Positions 15,021 to 23,362 of a stretch of 34,455 bases of DNA are shown one piece after another (position 1 is the first letter of the stretch; the number at the start of each line of letters is the position of its first letter). The notes below the pieces were generated by a model. That model did not search any database. It was given only the letters and a program-made list of their open reading frames with translations, and was not told the DNA's origin. The position numbers were made by a program, and so were the translations under genes. Source of the stretch: Verrucomicrobiota bacterium (GTDB lineage Bacteria; Verrucomicrobiota; Verrucomicrobiia; Limisphaerales; JAKPVM01); assembly GCA_029572555.1 (NCBI GenBank), contig JAKPVM010000153.1:1-34455 (forward strand). Direction: 5' to 3'.

Positions 15021-17378
15021 ATGAACATAAAATTCGATATTTCAAATGGGTTAAGAGCATTAATTTTTGTTTCTGCATTAATGGTTTCGTATTCTCTTAA
15101 TTGCCAACTCCCGCCATTGGTTTTTCCAGAAGGCGCGGGTGTAAATATCCATTTTACACGTGGCAACACGAATGATTTGGATATGATTGCTAATGCTGGT
15201 TTTAAGTTTATTAGAATGGATTTCTCCTGGGGCGGAACAGAACGAAGAAAAGGTGAATACGACTTTTCTGCTTATGATGAATTGACTGCTAATTTGGAGA
15301 AACGAGGGTTGCGGGCGATATATATTTTTGATTATTCAAATGGATTGTACGAAGATACGTATGAAGTAAATGAGGGCGGCAAGGTAAGAAAAGAGGTTGC
15401 GTCTCCTCAGAAACCGGAAAGCGTTGTTGCCTTTGCGCGCTGGGCTGCGGAAGCCGCAAAACATTTCAAAGGAAGAAAAATTGTCTGGGAAATCTGGAAT
15501 GAACCGAACATTTTTTTCTGGAAACCAAAACCGGATGTTCAAAAATATATCACGCTTGCAAAAGCAACGATAAAAGAGGTAAAGGCTGTGGATCCAGACG
15601 CAATTATAATTGCGCCTGCGTCTTCGGAGTTCCCCTGGAAATTTCTTGAAGAGATGTTTAAAGCAGGGTTGATAGAAGGACTCGATGGCATAAGCGTTCA
15701 CCCTTATAGAGGACGTCCACCTGAAACGGTAGATGCCGATTATGCTCGTTTAAGAAGTATGATTGAAAAATATGCCTCTCCTGCAAAAAGAAATATCCCA
15801 ATTATAAGCGGTGAATGGGGATATGCTACACATACAAAAGGCGTTTCCCTTGAAACGCAGGCTGCTTATATTGTCCGACAACAATTGGTAAATTTAATGA
15901 ACAATGTGCCAATATCAATCTGGTATGATTGGAAAAACGACGGGACGAATCCGGATTATAACGAAAATAACTTTGGCACTGTAACCCACGACCTGCGTCC
16001 AAAGCCATCGTATATTGCAATGCAAAATGCAACTAAATTGTTAAACAGTTGCAAACTCGTTCGTAGATTAAACCAAAATAATCCTGATATTTATAACCTT
16101 TTATTCAATAACGAGAAAAAAGAACAAAAATTGGCGATATGGACGGTCGGAAAACCCGAGACTATTGACATAAGATTGGGGTTAAAATCCGAAAATGAAG
16201 TTAAAATATATTTATGGGACGGGACGCCAGTTAAGCCTGAGTTGGTGGACGGTGTATTAAAAATTCAAGTTACTCAAATGCCTCAATATATTTTACTTTT
16301 AACGAAAAGCCGTGAATTAACAGCCGCTGGCGCATGGGAAATAGAGCGACCTTTGAATACCATTGTCGACGCCGGTGGAAATAAACCGTTTCAATTGCCA
16401 GTGATAATTAAAAATCCTTTTGATTTTCCTGTTTCTGTAAATCTTGCATATAAAATTTTGGATAATGTGGAAAACCGCGCAGTTAAATTGTCCGCTGGCA
16501 AAAGCGAAAAGATAGTTTTTAAAACAGATATAATTAGACAGGATTTAGAGATTCAAAAGGGTGAACTGGTAGTTGAATATCGGCAATTGAACGGCAATAA
16601 TGAATTACTCGGCAGATGGACTGAGGATTTTAACGTCTCAATTTCAAACCTTATAAAATTTGAAATTGCACCATTGCAAAATGGCGTAAGAGTAATGATA
16701 GAAAATTCTTATAAGTCCAGATTGGTAGGTACTTTAAATGCTGGAAAATATAGCAAGTCAATTTCTATCACCGAAGATAAACAATATCTGGATATACCAG
16801 TTGCTTCTATGTCTGAATATGTTGGGGTTTCTTTCATTGATAAATCAAAAAGAGAGATTGCAAAGATACGAGATACAAAATTTGTACGTCTTAATTTTGA
16901 AAATATCAAAGCCTATCTTGATGGCGATTCAAAGGTGTCTGCAAAATTGAATTTAACAGATGATACTGAACCCAACAGCCCTTTTGAAAATGTGAAGTCT
17001 CTGGAATATGCATTTGAAAGTGGTTGGAGGTTTATCAGGATTGTCGGTGTGGGTGGAAAGACATTAATAGAAGGAAAACCGGTTGGATTCGGCGTATGGG
17101 TTTATGGGGATAACTCATCAAATATTTTGCGGATGCGTGTCATTGATTATCAGGGGCAAACCTTTCAACCAAATGGACCGGCAATTGACTGGAATGGTTG
17201 GAAGTGGGTAAAGTTTAACCTTGCTGATTTATCTACTGCTGGACATTGGGGCGGTACAAATGACGGTATAGTTCGGGGAGATTTAAAACTGGATACCCTT
17301 CTTATTCTTGATGGAGGTGGAAAGAAAACCTCCGGTAAGATTAAGTTTTGCGGTTTTAGCTTAATTTGTGAAAAATAA
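15021..17378 (+). CDS. Secreted clan GH-A glycoside hydrolase with C-terminal beta-sandwich domains
   Basis: A 785-residue protein with a Sec signal peptide (hydrophobic stretch about 11-26). A TIM barrel (about 33-345) shows the clan GH-A pair: acid/base E161 in WEIWNEPN and nucleophile E265 in ISGEWGY, 104 residues apart. GISVHPY and SIWYDWKNDG fit the barrel's later strands. After the barrel come Ig-like or FN3-like segments (about 345-600) and a final domain rich in Trp and Gly (about 640-785: ESGWRFIRI, DWNGWKWVKF), probably carbohydrate binding. It resembles GH5/GH39-type endoglycanases or xylosidases; family and substrate are not resolvable by eye. It is the last gene of the GH116-DUF1638 run and converges on the roadblock gene at 17407. 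Confidence 0.82.
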   Translation: MNIKFDISNGLRALIFVSALMVSYSLNCQLPPLVFPEGAGVNIHFTRGNTNDLDMIANAGFKFIRMDFSWGGTERRKGEYDFSAYDELTANLEKRGLRAIYIFDYSNGLYEDTYEVNEGGKVRKEVASPQKPESVVAFARWAAEAAKHFKGRKIVWEIWNEPNIFFWKPKPDVQKYITLAKATIKEVKAVDPDAIIIAPASSEFPWKFLEEMFKAGLIEGLDGISVHPYRGRPPETVDADYARLRSMIEKYASPAKRNIPIISGEWGYATHTKGVSLETQAAYIVRQQLVNLMNNVPISIWYDWKNDGTNPDYNENNFGTVTHDLRPKPSYIAMQNATKLLNSCKLVRRLNQNNPDIYNLLFNNEKKEQKLAIWTVGKPETIDIRLGLKSENEVKIYLWDGTPVKPELVDGVLKIQVTQMPQYILLLTKSRELTAAGAWEIERPLNTIVDAGGNKPFQLPVIIKNPFDFPVSVNLAYKILDNVENRAVKLSAGKSEKIVFKTDIIRQDLEIQKGELVVEYRQLNGNNELLGRWTEDFNVSISNLIKFEIAPLQNGVRVMIENSYKSRLVGTLNAGKYSKSISITEDKQYLDIPVASMSEYVGVSFIDKSKREIAKIRDTKFVRLNFENIKAYLDGDSKVSAKLNLTDDTEPNSPFENVKSLEYAFESGWRFIRIVGVGGKTLIEGKPVGFGVWVYGDNSSNILRMRVIDYQGQTFQPNGPAIDWNGWKWVKFNLADLSTAGHWGGTNDGIVRGDLKLDTLLILDGGGKKTSGKIKFCGFSLICEK

Positions 17379-17406
17379 ATTATTTGTTGACTGATATCAT
17401 CGCGGA

Positions 17407-17979
17407 TTATTTTTTTAAATCAGTAGAATTGGGGTCATTTCCTTTTTCGTTTGCTTTAAATAATTGTTGATGCACTTCGCTGGTTTTTTCTGTTGCAGAA
17501 TGTGGTACCTTCTTAAAAACTACTGTTGCGTCAACTGCATTTAAATCTACAAGGTCGAATTTAAGTGTAGGTGCACGTTGTCTAGCAATTTTTATTTGGT
17601 TAGCAATTTTAGGAATAATAATTGAAGCATAATACTTAATAGCACCCGCACTTATGGCTGATTTATAGACTACAACAAGAATTAAATCTTCATCAATTTC
17701 AAGCATCATTGTGCTAAATTTTTCGCCTTGTTGTGACATTCCTGTAATTCTTGTTTCATTTAATAAGTTTGCCAGATAAGCAGATGCATTGTATGCATTT
17801 GAAGCAAGAGTTGAAATTATCTGAGTATCAAATTTTGCTGTTTCGCCGCGTTCGTGAATTAGATAGCCAGATTTTTCAACAATCAATACAAGCGAAGCAT
17901 CAGTTGCTGAAATAAAGTTGTTAATGTGCACATCAAATTCTTTGACATCTTCAACGCATATTTGTGGGAAATTACCCAT
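17407..17979 (-). CDS. Roadblock/LC7 domain protein (MglB-like)
   Basis: A 190-residue protein whose first roughly 130 residues form a roadblock/LC7 fold: helix, then the strand pair ASLVLIVEKSGYLIHERG, a long helix, and the strands TMMLEIDEDLILVVVY. MglB proteins of this fold are GTPase-activating partners of MglA. The C-terminal 60 residues are a basic then polar tail without a recognisable domain. It is the third gene of a minus-strand operon, eight bases after the MglA gene, which strongly supports a partnership. Whether it is an active GAP or a scaffold cannot be read from sequence. Confidence 0.85.
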   Translation of the reverse strand: MGNFPQICVEDVKEFDVHINNFISATDASLVLIVEKSGYLIHERGETAKFDTQIISTLASNAYNASAYLANLLNETRITGMSQQGEKFSTMMLEIDEDLILVVVYKSAISAGAIKYYASIIIPKIANQIKIARQRAPTLKFDLVDLNAVDATVVFKKVPHSATEKTSEVHQQLFKANEKGNDPNSTDLKK

Positions 17980-17987
17980 ATAAAGTA

Positions 17988-18599
17988 TTACTTACGTGCC
18001 ATTTCATTTATATATTTATGCAATAGCAATTTGCTTATAGCGTTTAGAGTTTCGAAAACGCCTTCGCATTTAGTTGCTATTGACGGGAAAGCAGGGACTC
18101 TTACTTCTCTGTTGTTCAACAGATATTCCATATATTCAATTGGCGCGATATCGGGTAAATCGCGTTTGTTGTATTGGAGTACATACGGAATGTCATCAAA
18201 ATTAAGTTTTAAAGTTTTTAAGTTGTCTATCAGATTTTGAAAACTTTCAATGTTTTCAGCCATTTTGTCGTATTGAGAATCTGCAACGAACACGATTCCA
18301 TCTACTCCTCTTAATACAAGTTGCCTTGTTGTGTTATAAATGACCTGTCCGGGAACGGTATATAATTGGAATTTAGTTTTATATCCCTTGATTGTCATTG
18401 CCTCAAGGGGGAAGAAATCAAAAAACAGAGTTCTATCTGAACTTGTTGCCAGTGAGACCATCTTTCCTTTGTTATCAGGTCTTGAGACCTGTATATTTGC
18501 ATGGACTTGTTCTAAATTTGTTGTTTTACCACATTTTGCCGGACCGTAATAGACGATTTTCAGCTGTAATTCTTTTGTTGCTTGATTAAGTATAGCCAT
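17988..18599 (-). CDS. mglA: MglA-type small Ras-like GTPase
   Basis: A 203-residue GTPase of the bacterial MglA family, a nucleotide-dependent polarity switch that in Myxococcus and Thermus works with MglB. The P-loop G-P-A-K-C-G-K-T-T is at 19-27. The switch II motif is T-V-P-G-Q (81-85), with Thr where Ras has Asp, a mark of MglA. LRGVDGIVFVADSQ (96-109) and the guanine-specificity motif N-K-R-D (144-147) follow. No lipid-anchor site or transmembrane segment is seen. It sits between two roadblock genes with eight-base gaps on both sides. No pilus motor or gliding genes are in the window, although a pseudopilin is encoded 5 kb away. Confidence 0.93.
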   Translation of the reverse strand: MAILNQATKELQLKIVYYGPAKCGKTTNLEQVHANIQVSRPDNKGKMVSLATSSDRTLFFDFFPLEAMTIKGYKTKFQLYTVPGQVIYNTTRQLVLRGVDGIVFVADSQYDKMAENIESFQNLIDNLKTLKLNFDDIPYVLQYNKRDLPDIAPIEYMEYLLNNREVRVPAFPSIATKCEGVFETLNAISKLLLHKYINEMARK

Positions 18600-18607
18600 A
18601 ACGTTAA

Positions 18608-20206
18608 TTAATTTTTATTCTGTTTAACAAGTTCATTTACTATTTCCTGTAATTGAATGCTTGGTGGAAGTGCTTCACTTCTTTTTCCTAAAACGACGAA
18701 ATAAATATTTTCGCTTACACAGACAAAAATTTTAGTGTCATTGCATTCAAAAGTTAGATTTGTTAAAGAACCTAATTGGAACTCTGATGTAAGACCTGAA
18801 ACCCGAGAAAATATTTGTGGCAATAATGCAGCAAATACATCAGGGTTGAAATTATCAGGTAATTTATAAGCTACTGGTAATCCTTCTTTCAACGAAATCA
18901 TTGCACCGTTTATTCCGGGTAAATTCATTGTGCATTGAATGACTTCATTAGGTGTCCATTTTGTTTTGCCTGGTTTGTCAAATAACTCACTTAAAGATTT
19001 TACCTCATATTTTGTGGACGGTTTTTCCTTTGGAATAACTTCTTTTTCTAGATGGAAATCTATACTGGGTTGAATTTGTGATGCTAATTGTGGTTGTTGA
19101 ATGCTTTCATCAGGTTGTTGTAATGGTTTTGTTTTTTCTTCAATTGATTGAACAGATTCGGATGCCATTCGCAGCGGGGTTGCTTCTGCCGATTTTGAAC
19201 TTTCCGATGTCACTGCTGTGAAAATGTCCGGAATAGTATCGATTAATGTGAGCGTTTTTTTGGGTGCAGATATTGTAACTTTTGACAAAAATAATGGCGC
19301 AATTACTTTTAATGGAATTTCGAAAGTTATATCAGGACTTGAAGGCGTAGATTGGGGTAGGGGAGAAAGCCATGAATAAATTTTTCCCCAACTATATATA
19401 ACTTTTCCACTTTTTATCAATGGTTCTAATTCTTTTACCGGTATGTTAATTAATGACTCGGAAAGTTTTAATGTCTGGATTTGTTCCACTATTTCAGGCT
19501 TTAAGTATGAAATCAATGAATTGAGTTTTATACTTATAACATTTAGTGGTTCTTCTGGTGTTGTTACGGCAGGTTGTTTTTGAACAGGCTCTTCTGGTGG
19601 TTTAAGTTGTTCTTGTTTTTCAGGTATGATTGGTTTTTGTTGTGATAAATCAGACACTCCAGTTGTTTCAGATATTTTAGCGCTTATTGGTTTAACTTTG
19701 TTATCTACTTTTTGCCCGCCAAATATATCGGTTATTTCATCCGGAACTGTTTGTTCCTTTTTTGACTGTATTTTAAAGTGAGAAGCACTTAATTTAGGGA
19801 TTATTTCTTTTAACGGAAGATAAACGATTTCATTGTCAAGGGAGTAATTTGTCGAAAATATTCCCGGTGGAGACGTTTTTTTTAACTCGCCAAATGTTAT
19901 TTTAACAGCACCAGTTTGAATCTGTGGTAATATTTTTTCAACAGGAATTTTAAATGTCTCAGATGAAGATGGCTTTTTAATTATTTCGGCTTTAAGTTTG
20001 TCTGAAAATCCTAAAATAATACTACTAATTGCAATGCTAATAGAATCTTTATATGTCTCTATGGTTGGCTGTTGTTCTTTATCTGATTTGTTTATTACTA
20101 ATGGCCGGTTTTTTGATTTATCAGAGGTAACTATACTATCTATAGGTTCTTTTCTTTGCGGCTCTTCAACCTTTTCTGTAAATATTTTTTTTAGGAATTT
20201 AAACAT
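18608..20206 (-). CDS. Two-repeat linker protein with C-terminal roadblock/LC7 domain
   Basis: A 532-residue protein, first gene of the MglA operon. Three parts are visible. Residues 54-163 and 222-330 are two copies of a roughly 110-residue module: each has a helix/strand start (SISIAISSIILGF, VISIKLNSLISYL), then '(K/N)IPV(E/K)(K/E)(I/L)xPxIxxG(A/K)V' with a W/F-G-x-(L/I) turn, then an '(L/I)PLKxIxP' strand, and an 'IPDIF'-like end. Proline/glutamine-rich linkers separate the modules (164-221, 331-400). Residues 416-530 are a roadblock-like domain (GINGAMISLKEGLPVAYKLP, TNLTFECNDTKIFVCVSENIYFVVLG). No membrane segment is seen. Function is unknown; a scaffold or regulator binding MglA is inferred from operon and domain. 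Confidence 0.8.
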   Translation of the reverse strand: MFKFLKKIFTEKVEEPQRKEPIDSIVTSDKSKNRPLVINKSDKEQQPTIETYKDSISIAISSIILGFSDKLKAEIIKKPSSSETFKIPVEKILPQIQTGAVKITFGELKKTSPPGIFSTNYSLDNEIVYLPLKEIIPKLSASHFKIQSKKEQTVPDEITDIFGGQKVDNKVKPISAKISETTGVSDLSQQKPIIPEKQEQLKPPEEPVQKQPAVTTPEEPLNVISIKLNSLISYLKPEIVEQIQTLKLSESLINIPVKELEPLIKSGKVIYSWGKIYSWLSPLPQSTPSSPDITFEIPLKVIAPLFLSKVTISAPKKTLTLIDTIPDIFTAVTSESSKSAEATPLRMASESVQSIEEKTKPLQQPDESIQQPQLASQIQPSIDFHLEKEVIPKEKPSTKYEVKSLSELFDKPGKTKWTPNEVIQCTMNLPGINGAMISLKEGLPVAYKLPDNFNPDVFAALLPQIFSRVSGLTSEFQLGSLTNLTFECNDTKIFVCVSENIYFVVLGKRSEALPPSIQLQEIVNELVKQNKN

Positions 20207-20409
20207 TGCTTAAATTCTATATAAAAAATCAACTGTTGTAAAGATTTAATAAATTTAAAATTAGCTATCAATTCAGATTTGGGAATTTTATTTGAAACTT
20301 GTTGAAATTTGAGAATTGCTTAAAATTGAATATATTAATATTGTTAAAATGGACTTTTTTATGTAATATAATTTCATATAAATTCACGGCTTATCCGATT
20401 GTCGAATAA

Positions 20410-21990
20410 ATGACAAAAATTTTAAAAACTTTGCTATTAATTTTAATGGCTGCATTTGCAGGATGCGGCTCCGGGTCGCAGACATCAACAACAGCAACAA
20501 ATTTAACTTCAGGAGGTACTGTGAAAAGTGAAGCATTAAAAGTTCGGGAACCTGCGGTTGCAGGTTTATTTTATCCGAGAACACCATCGTCCTTAAGCGA
20601 AATGATTGATAAGTTATTAAAAGACGCACCTGATTTCAATATATCGGACTTAAGGGCGATAATTTCACCACACGCCGGGTATGTCTACTCTGGTCCGGTT
20701 GCGGCTTACGGTTATAAACAAATCATCGGAAAGAATTATAAAACAGTGATAATCCTTGCTCCGAGCCATTATGCTTGGGTTAGGGGTGCATCAGTTTGTG
20801 GTGCAGAGGTTTACAGAACCCCACTTGGAGATGTAAAAATTTCTCCAAAGGCTTATGAACTTGCCAAAAAACCGCCTTTTGTACCGGAGGCTCCGGCAAG
20901 GGTACAAAGGCCGGGATGGTATTCAGAGGCTTCACGAACAGCACCATCGTACGGTCAGGATACACCTCATACATGGGAACATTCTGATGAGGTTCAGGTT
21001 CCATTTTTACAAAAGGTTTTAAAAGATTTTGAGTTAATACCAGTTATTGTTGGTGAGTGTGACACAGAACAGGCTGCAAAAGTGTTAAACGAATTTATAG
21101 ATGAAAAGACCTTAATTGTCGTTAGTTCAGACCTTAGCCATTATCTACCTTATGAAACCGCAAAATCAGTTGATAATCAATCCATAAAGACAATATGCAA
21201 TCTTGATTTAAGTAGGATTGAGAAAGAAGAAGCCTGCGGGAGATTGCCAATCGCGATCCTAATGCATATTGCAAAAATGCACGGATGGAAACCACAACTT
21301 CTTAATTATAGGAATAGTGGCGATACAGCCGGTGATAAAAGCGCGGTTGTGGGATATTCTTCCATTGCATTTGTTGGAAAATTAGGCGGCACAAAAAATG
21401 ATGTTCAATCAAAATCATCGTCTTTAACAGATGAACAGAAGAAATTTTTGTTAAAGTTAGCGCGTAATACAATAAAAGCGGCAAGCAGAAGAGAGCCGTT
21501 GCCAGTAGTGGATGAGAAAAATTTGGATGAAAAATTAAAAGTCAAAACGGCGTGTTTTGTTACCTTGACAAAAGGCGGTAATTTGAGGGGATGTATAGGG
21601 CATATTTCGGCGATTGAACCACTTTATAAAGCAGTGATTGAAAATGCACAAGCCGCTGCAATGTATGACACTCGCTTTGAACCGGTTAAATATGATGAGG
21701 TTAATAATATTGAAATAGAAATTAGCATATTAACAGAGCCTAAAGAGTTAAATTATAATTCTGCTGAAGATTTGTTAGCAAAATTAAGACCGGGAGTTGA
21801 TGGTGTAATATTGAATATTGGTGGACGACGATCAACCTTCCTTCCGCAAGTGTGGGAACAATTACCTAACAAGGTTGATTTTTTAAATCATCTTTCATTA
21901 AAAGCAGGATGCTCACCGAGTGAATGGCGAAACCCTGAAACTAAAGTTTATATTTATCAGGTAGAAAAGTTTTCGGAGTCCGATTTTTAG
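20410..21990 (+). CDS. Lipoprotein fusing MEMO (AmmeMemoRadiSam protein B) and AMMECR1 (protein A) domains
   Basis: A 526-residue fusion. Residues 1-19 form a lipoprotein signal (basic start, hydrophobic core, FAGC with C19), followed by a Ser/Thr linker. The MEMO domain (about 46-325) keeps the putative iron ligands: H88 (SPHAGY), H120 (APSHYAW) and C276 (EACGRLP). H88 and H120 are 32 apart, as are H49 and H81 of human MEMO1. An insertion of about 30 residues (155-188) precedes EHSDEVQVPFL. The AMMECR1 domain (about 338-525) has LRGCIGH (392-398). The biochemical role of this widespread pair is unsettled, and the radical SAM partner is not in the window. The lipid anchor implies action outside the cytoplasm. 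Confidence 0.92.
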   Translation: MTKILKTLLLILMAAFAGCGSGSQTSTTATNLTSGGTVKSEALKVREPAVAGLFYPRTPSSLSEMIDKLLKDAPDFNISDLRAIISPHAGYVYSGPVAAYGYKQIIGKNYKTVIILAPSHYAWVRGASVCGAEVYRTPLGDVKISPKAYELAKKPPFVPEAPARVQRPGWYSEASRTAPSYGQDTPHTWEHSDEVQVPFLQKVLKDFELIPVIVGECDTEQAAKVLNEFIDEKTLIVVSSDLSHYLPYETAKSVDNQSIKTICNLDLSRIEKEEACGRLPIAILMHIAKMHGWKPQLLNYRNSGDTAGDKSAVVGYSSIAFVGKLGGTKNDVQSKSSSLTDEQKKFLLKLARNTIKAASRREPLPVVDEKNLDEKLKVKTACFVTLTKGGNLRGCIGHISAIEPLYKAVIENAQAAAMYDTRFEPVKYDEVNNIEIEISILTEPKELNYNSAEDLLAKLRPGVDGVILNIGGRRSTFLPQVWEQLPNKVDFLNHLSLKAGCSPSEWRNPETKVYIYQVEKFSESDF

Positions 21991-22005
21991 TAAATCATAA
22001 ACTTT

Positions 22006-23070
22006 TTACATACCAAGTACATAAGCAAAAATTAATGGAGCAACTATTGTAGCGTCTGACTCAATAATGAAACGCGGAGTATTGGGGTCTAATTTTCCCC
22101 ATGTAATTTTTTCATTTGGTATTGCGCCGGAATAAGACCCATAACTTGTGGTCGAATCACTAATTTGGCAGAAATACGACCAGAACTTTGCCTTTTGTTT
22201 AAGGTCAATATTTATCAGTGGCACAACGCAAATCGGAAAATCGCCTGTTATGCCTCCACCAATTTGGAACATCCCCATTTCTCTATCTGCTGTAATTCTC
22301 TGGTAATAATCTGCAAACCATATCATATATTCAATCCCAGAGCGAATTATGGAAGGATTTTTAATTTTCCCTTTTATACAAGCAGCAGCAAATGCGTTTC
22401 CGAGTGTTGAGTCTTCCCATCCCGGCACAATTATCGGTAGGTTTTTATTGCAAGCAGCTATTAGCCAGCTTTCCGAAGGGTCAATCTGGTAATATTTTTC
22501 AAGCACACCACTATTAATTAACCTGTAAAAATACTCATAAGGGAACAATCGTTCTCCATTTTTATCTGCCTTTTCCCACTCTTTGATGATTAAATTTTCC
22601 ACCCTATCCATTACTTTTTCGGGGACACAGGTGTCTGTAACACGGGAATAACCTTCATTGAATATTCTTTGTTCGTCTTCTGGTGAGAGGTTACGCCAAT
22701 CCGGAATAATCCTATATTCTTTGTTCCCGACGAGGTTAAAGATATCTTCTTCAAGGTTTGCACCTGTGCAACAAATCAGATGGATTTTATCCTGTCTAAT
22801 CATTTCAGCAAGGAGATTACCAATTTCTGCTGTGCTCATTGCTCCTGCCATTGTCAGCATCATATAGCTTCCGTTTTCAATTTGTTTTTTCCATTCTCTG
22901 GCGGCTTCTCTGAGAATTGATGCATTGAAATGTCTAAAATTATGTTCAATAAAATTTTTAATATACCCACTTTGAACTAAACTATTATTTTCACCATTTA
23001 AAGATATTACCTTGTTTTTAGGTATTCCTTGATGTTTCTTAAGAATTTTTATTGTGGATACTGTCTTCAT
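22006..23070 (-). CDS. Deoxyhypusine synthase family protein
   Basis: A 354-residue protein, close to the roughly 370 of eukaryotic deoxyhypusine synthase. Recognisable parts are MMLTMAGAMSTAEIGNLLAEMI (NAD site region), ICCTGANLEEDIF, VPGWEDSTLGNAF, FQIGGGI and NEKITWGK. The lysine that forms the spermidine imine (human K329) is conserved as K326. The human active-site region around H288 (KHH) is instead GDF here, and the FDGSDSGARPDE loop reads TTSYGSYSGAIPNE. Bacteria lack eIF5A, so the acceptor must differ. A polyamine-transfer role such as homospermidine-type synthesis is a possibility, not a reading. It converges on the MEMO-AMMECR1 gene 15 bases away. The start is preceded by a 292-base gap. 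Confidence 0.88.
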   Translation of the reverse strand: MKTVSTIKILKKHQGIPKNKVISLNGENNSLVQSGYIKNFIEHNFRHFNASILREAAREWKKQIENGSYMMLTMAGAMSTAEIGNLLAEMIRQDKIHLICCTGANLEEDIFNLVGNKEYRIIPDWRNLSPEDEQRIFNEGYSRVTDTCVPEKVMDRVENLIIKEWEKADKNGERLFPYEYFYRLINSGVLEKYYQIDPSESWLIAACNKNLPIIVPGWEDSTLGNAFAAACIKGKIKNPSIIRSGIEYMIWFADYYQRITADREMGMFQIGGGITGDFPICVVPLINIDLKQKAKFWSYFCQISDSTTSYGSYSGAIPNEKITWGKLDPNTPRFIIESDATIVAPLIFAYVLGM

Positions 23071-23202
23071 ACTGAAATGAGTATGAGATTAAAAAAATTA
23101 TTTCAACAAAAATCTTTAATTTTTTAAAAAATATTTCGAAAAGTGTTTATTAATATATTTTTCTCCAAAAAATGAAAATTTTTTCCGGAATTTAGCAAAA
23201 TA

Positions 23203-23307
23203 ATGCGCGTGGTCTTTTATAATAGCCGATTGCCTCATAACGAAGAAATATATGGGCAGGTTTATCACTCTCGCACTCGCGAACAAATTAAAAAGTACTT
23301 AACATAA
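23203..23307 (+). CDS. Possible small ORF upstream of the pseudopilin gene
   Basis: A 34-codon frame from ATG 23203 to TAA 23305-23307 begins MRVVFYNSRL and ends EQIKKYLT. Its composition is less AT-biased than the flanking DNA and looks protein-like (Arg, His, Tyr, Gln spread evenly). The frame is open nine codons further upstream without another start. No ribosome site is evident and I recognise no family. It could be a small peptide, the end of a decayed gene, or chance. Confidence 0.2.
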   Translation: MRVVFYNSRLPHNEEIYGQVYHSRTREQIKKYLT

Positions 23308-23362
23308 AAGGAATTTGAAATAGAATAAAAATGTATTATTATTTTTAATAAAGACGTAAAAA

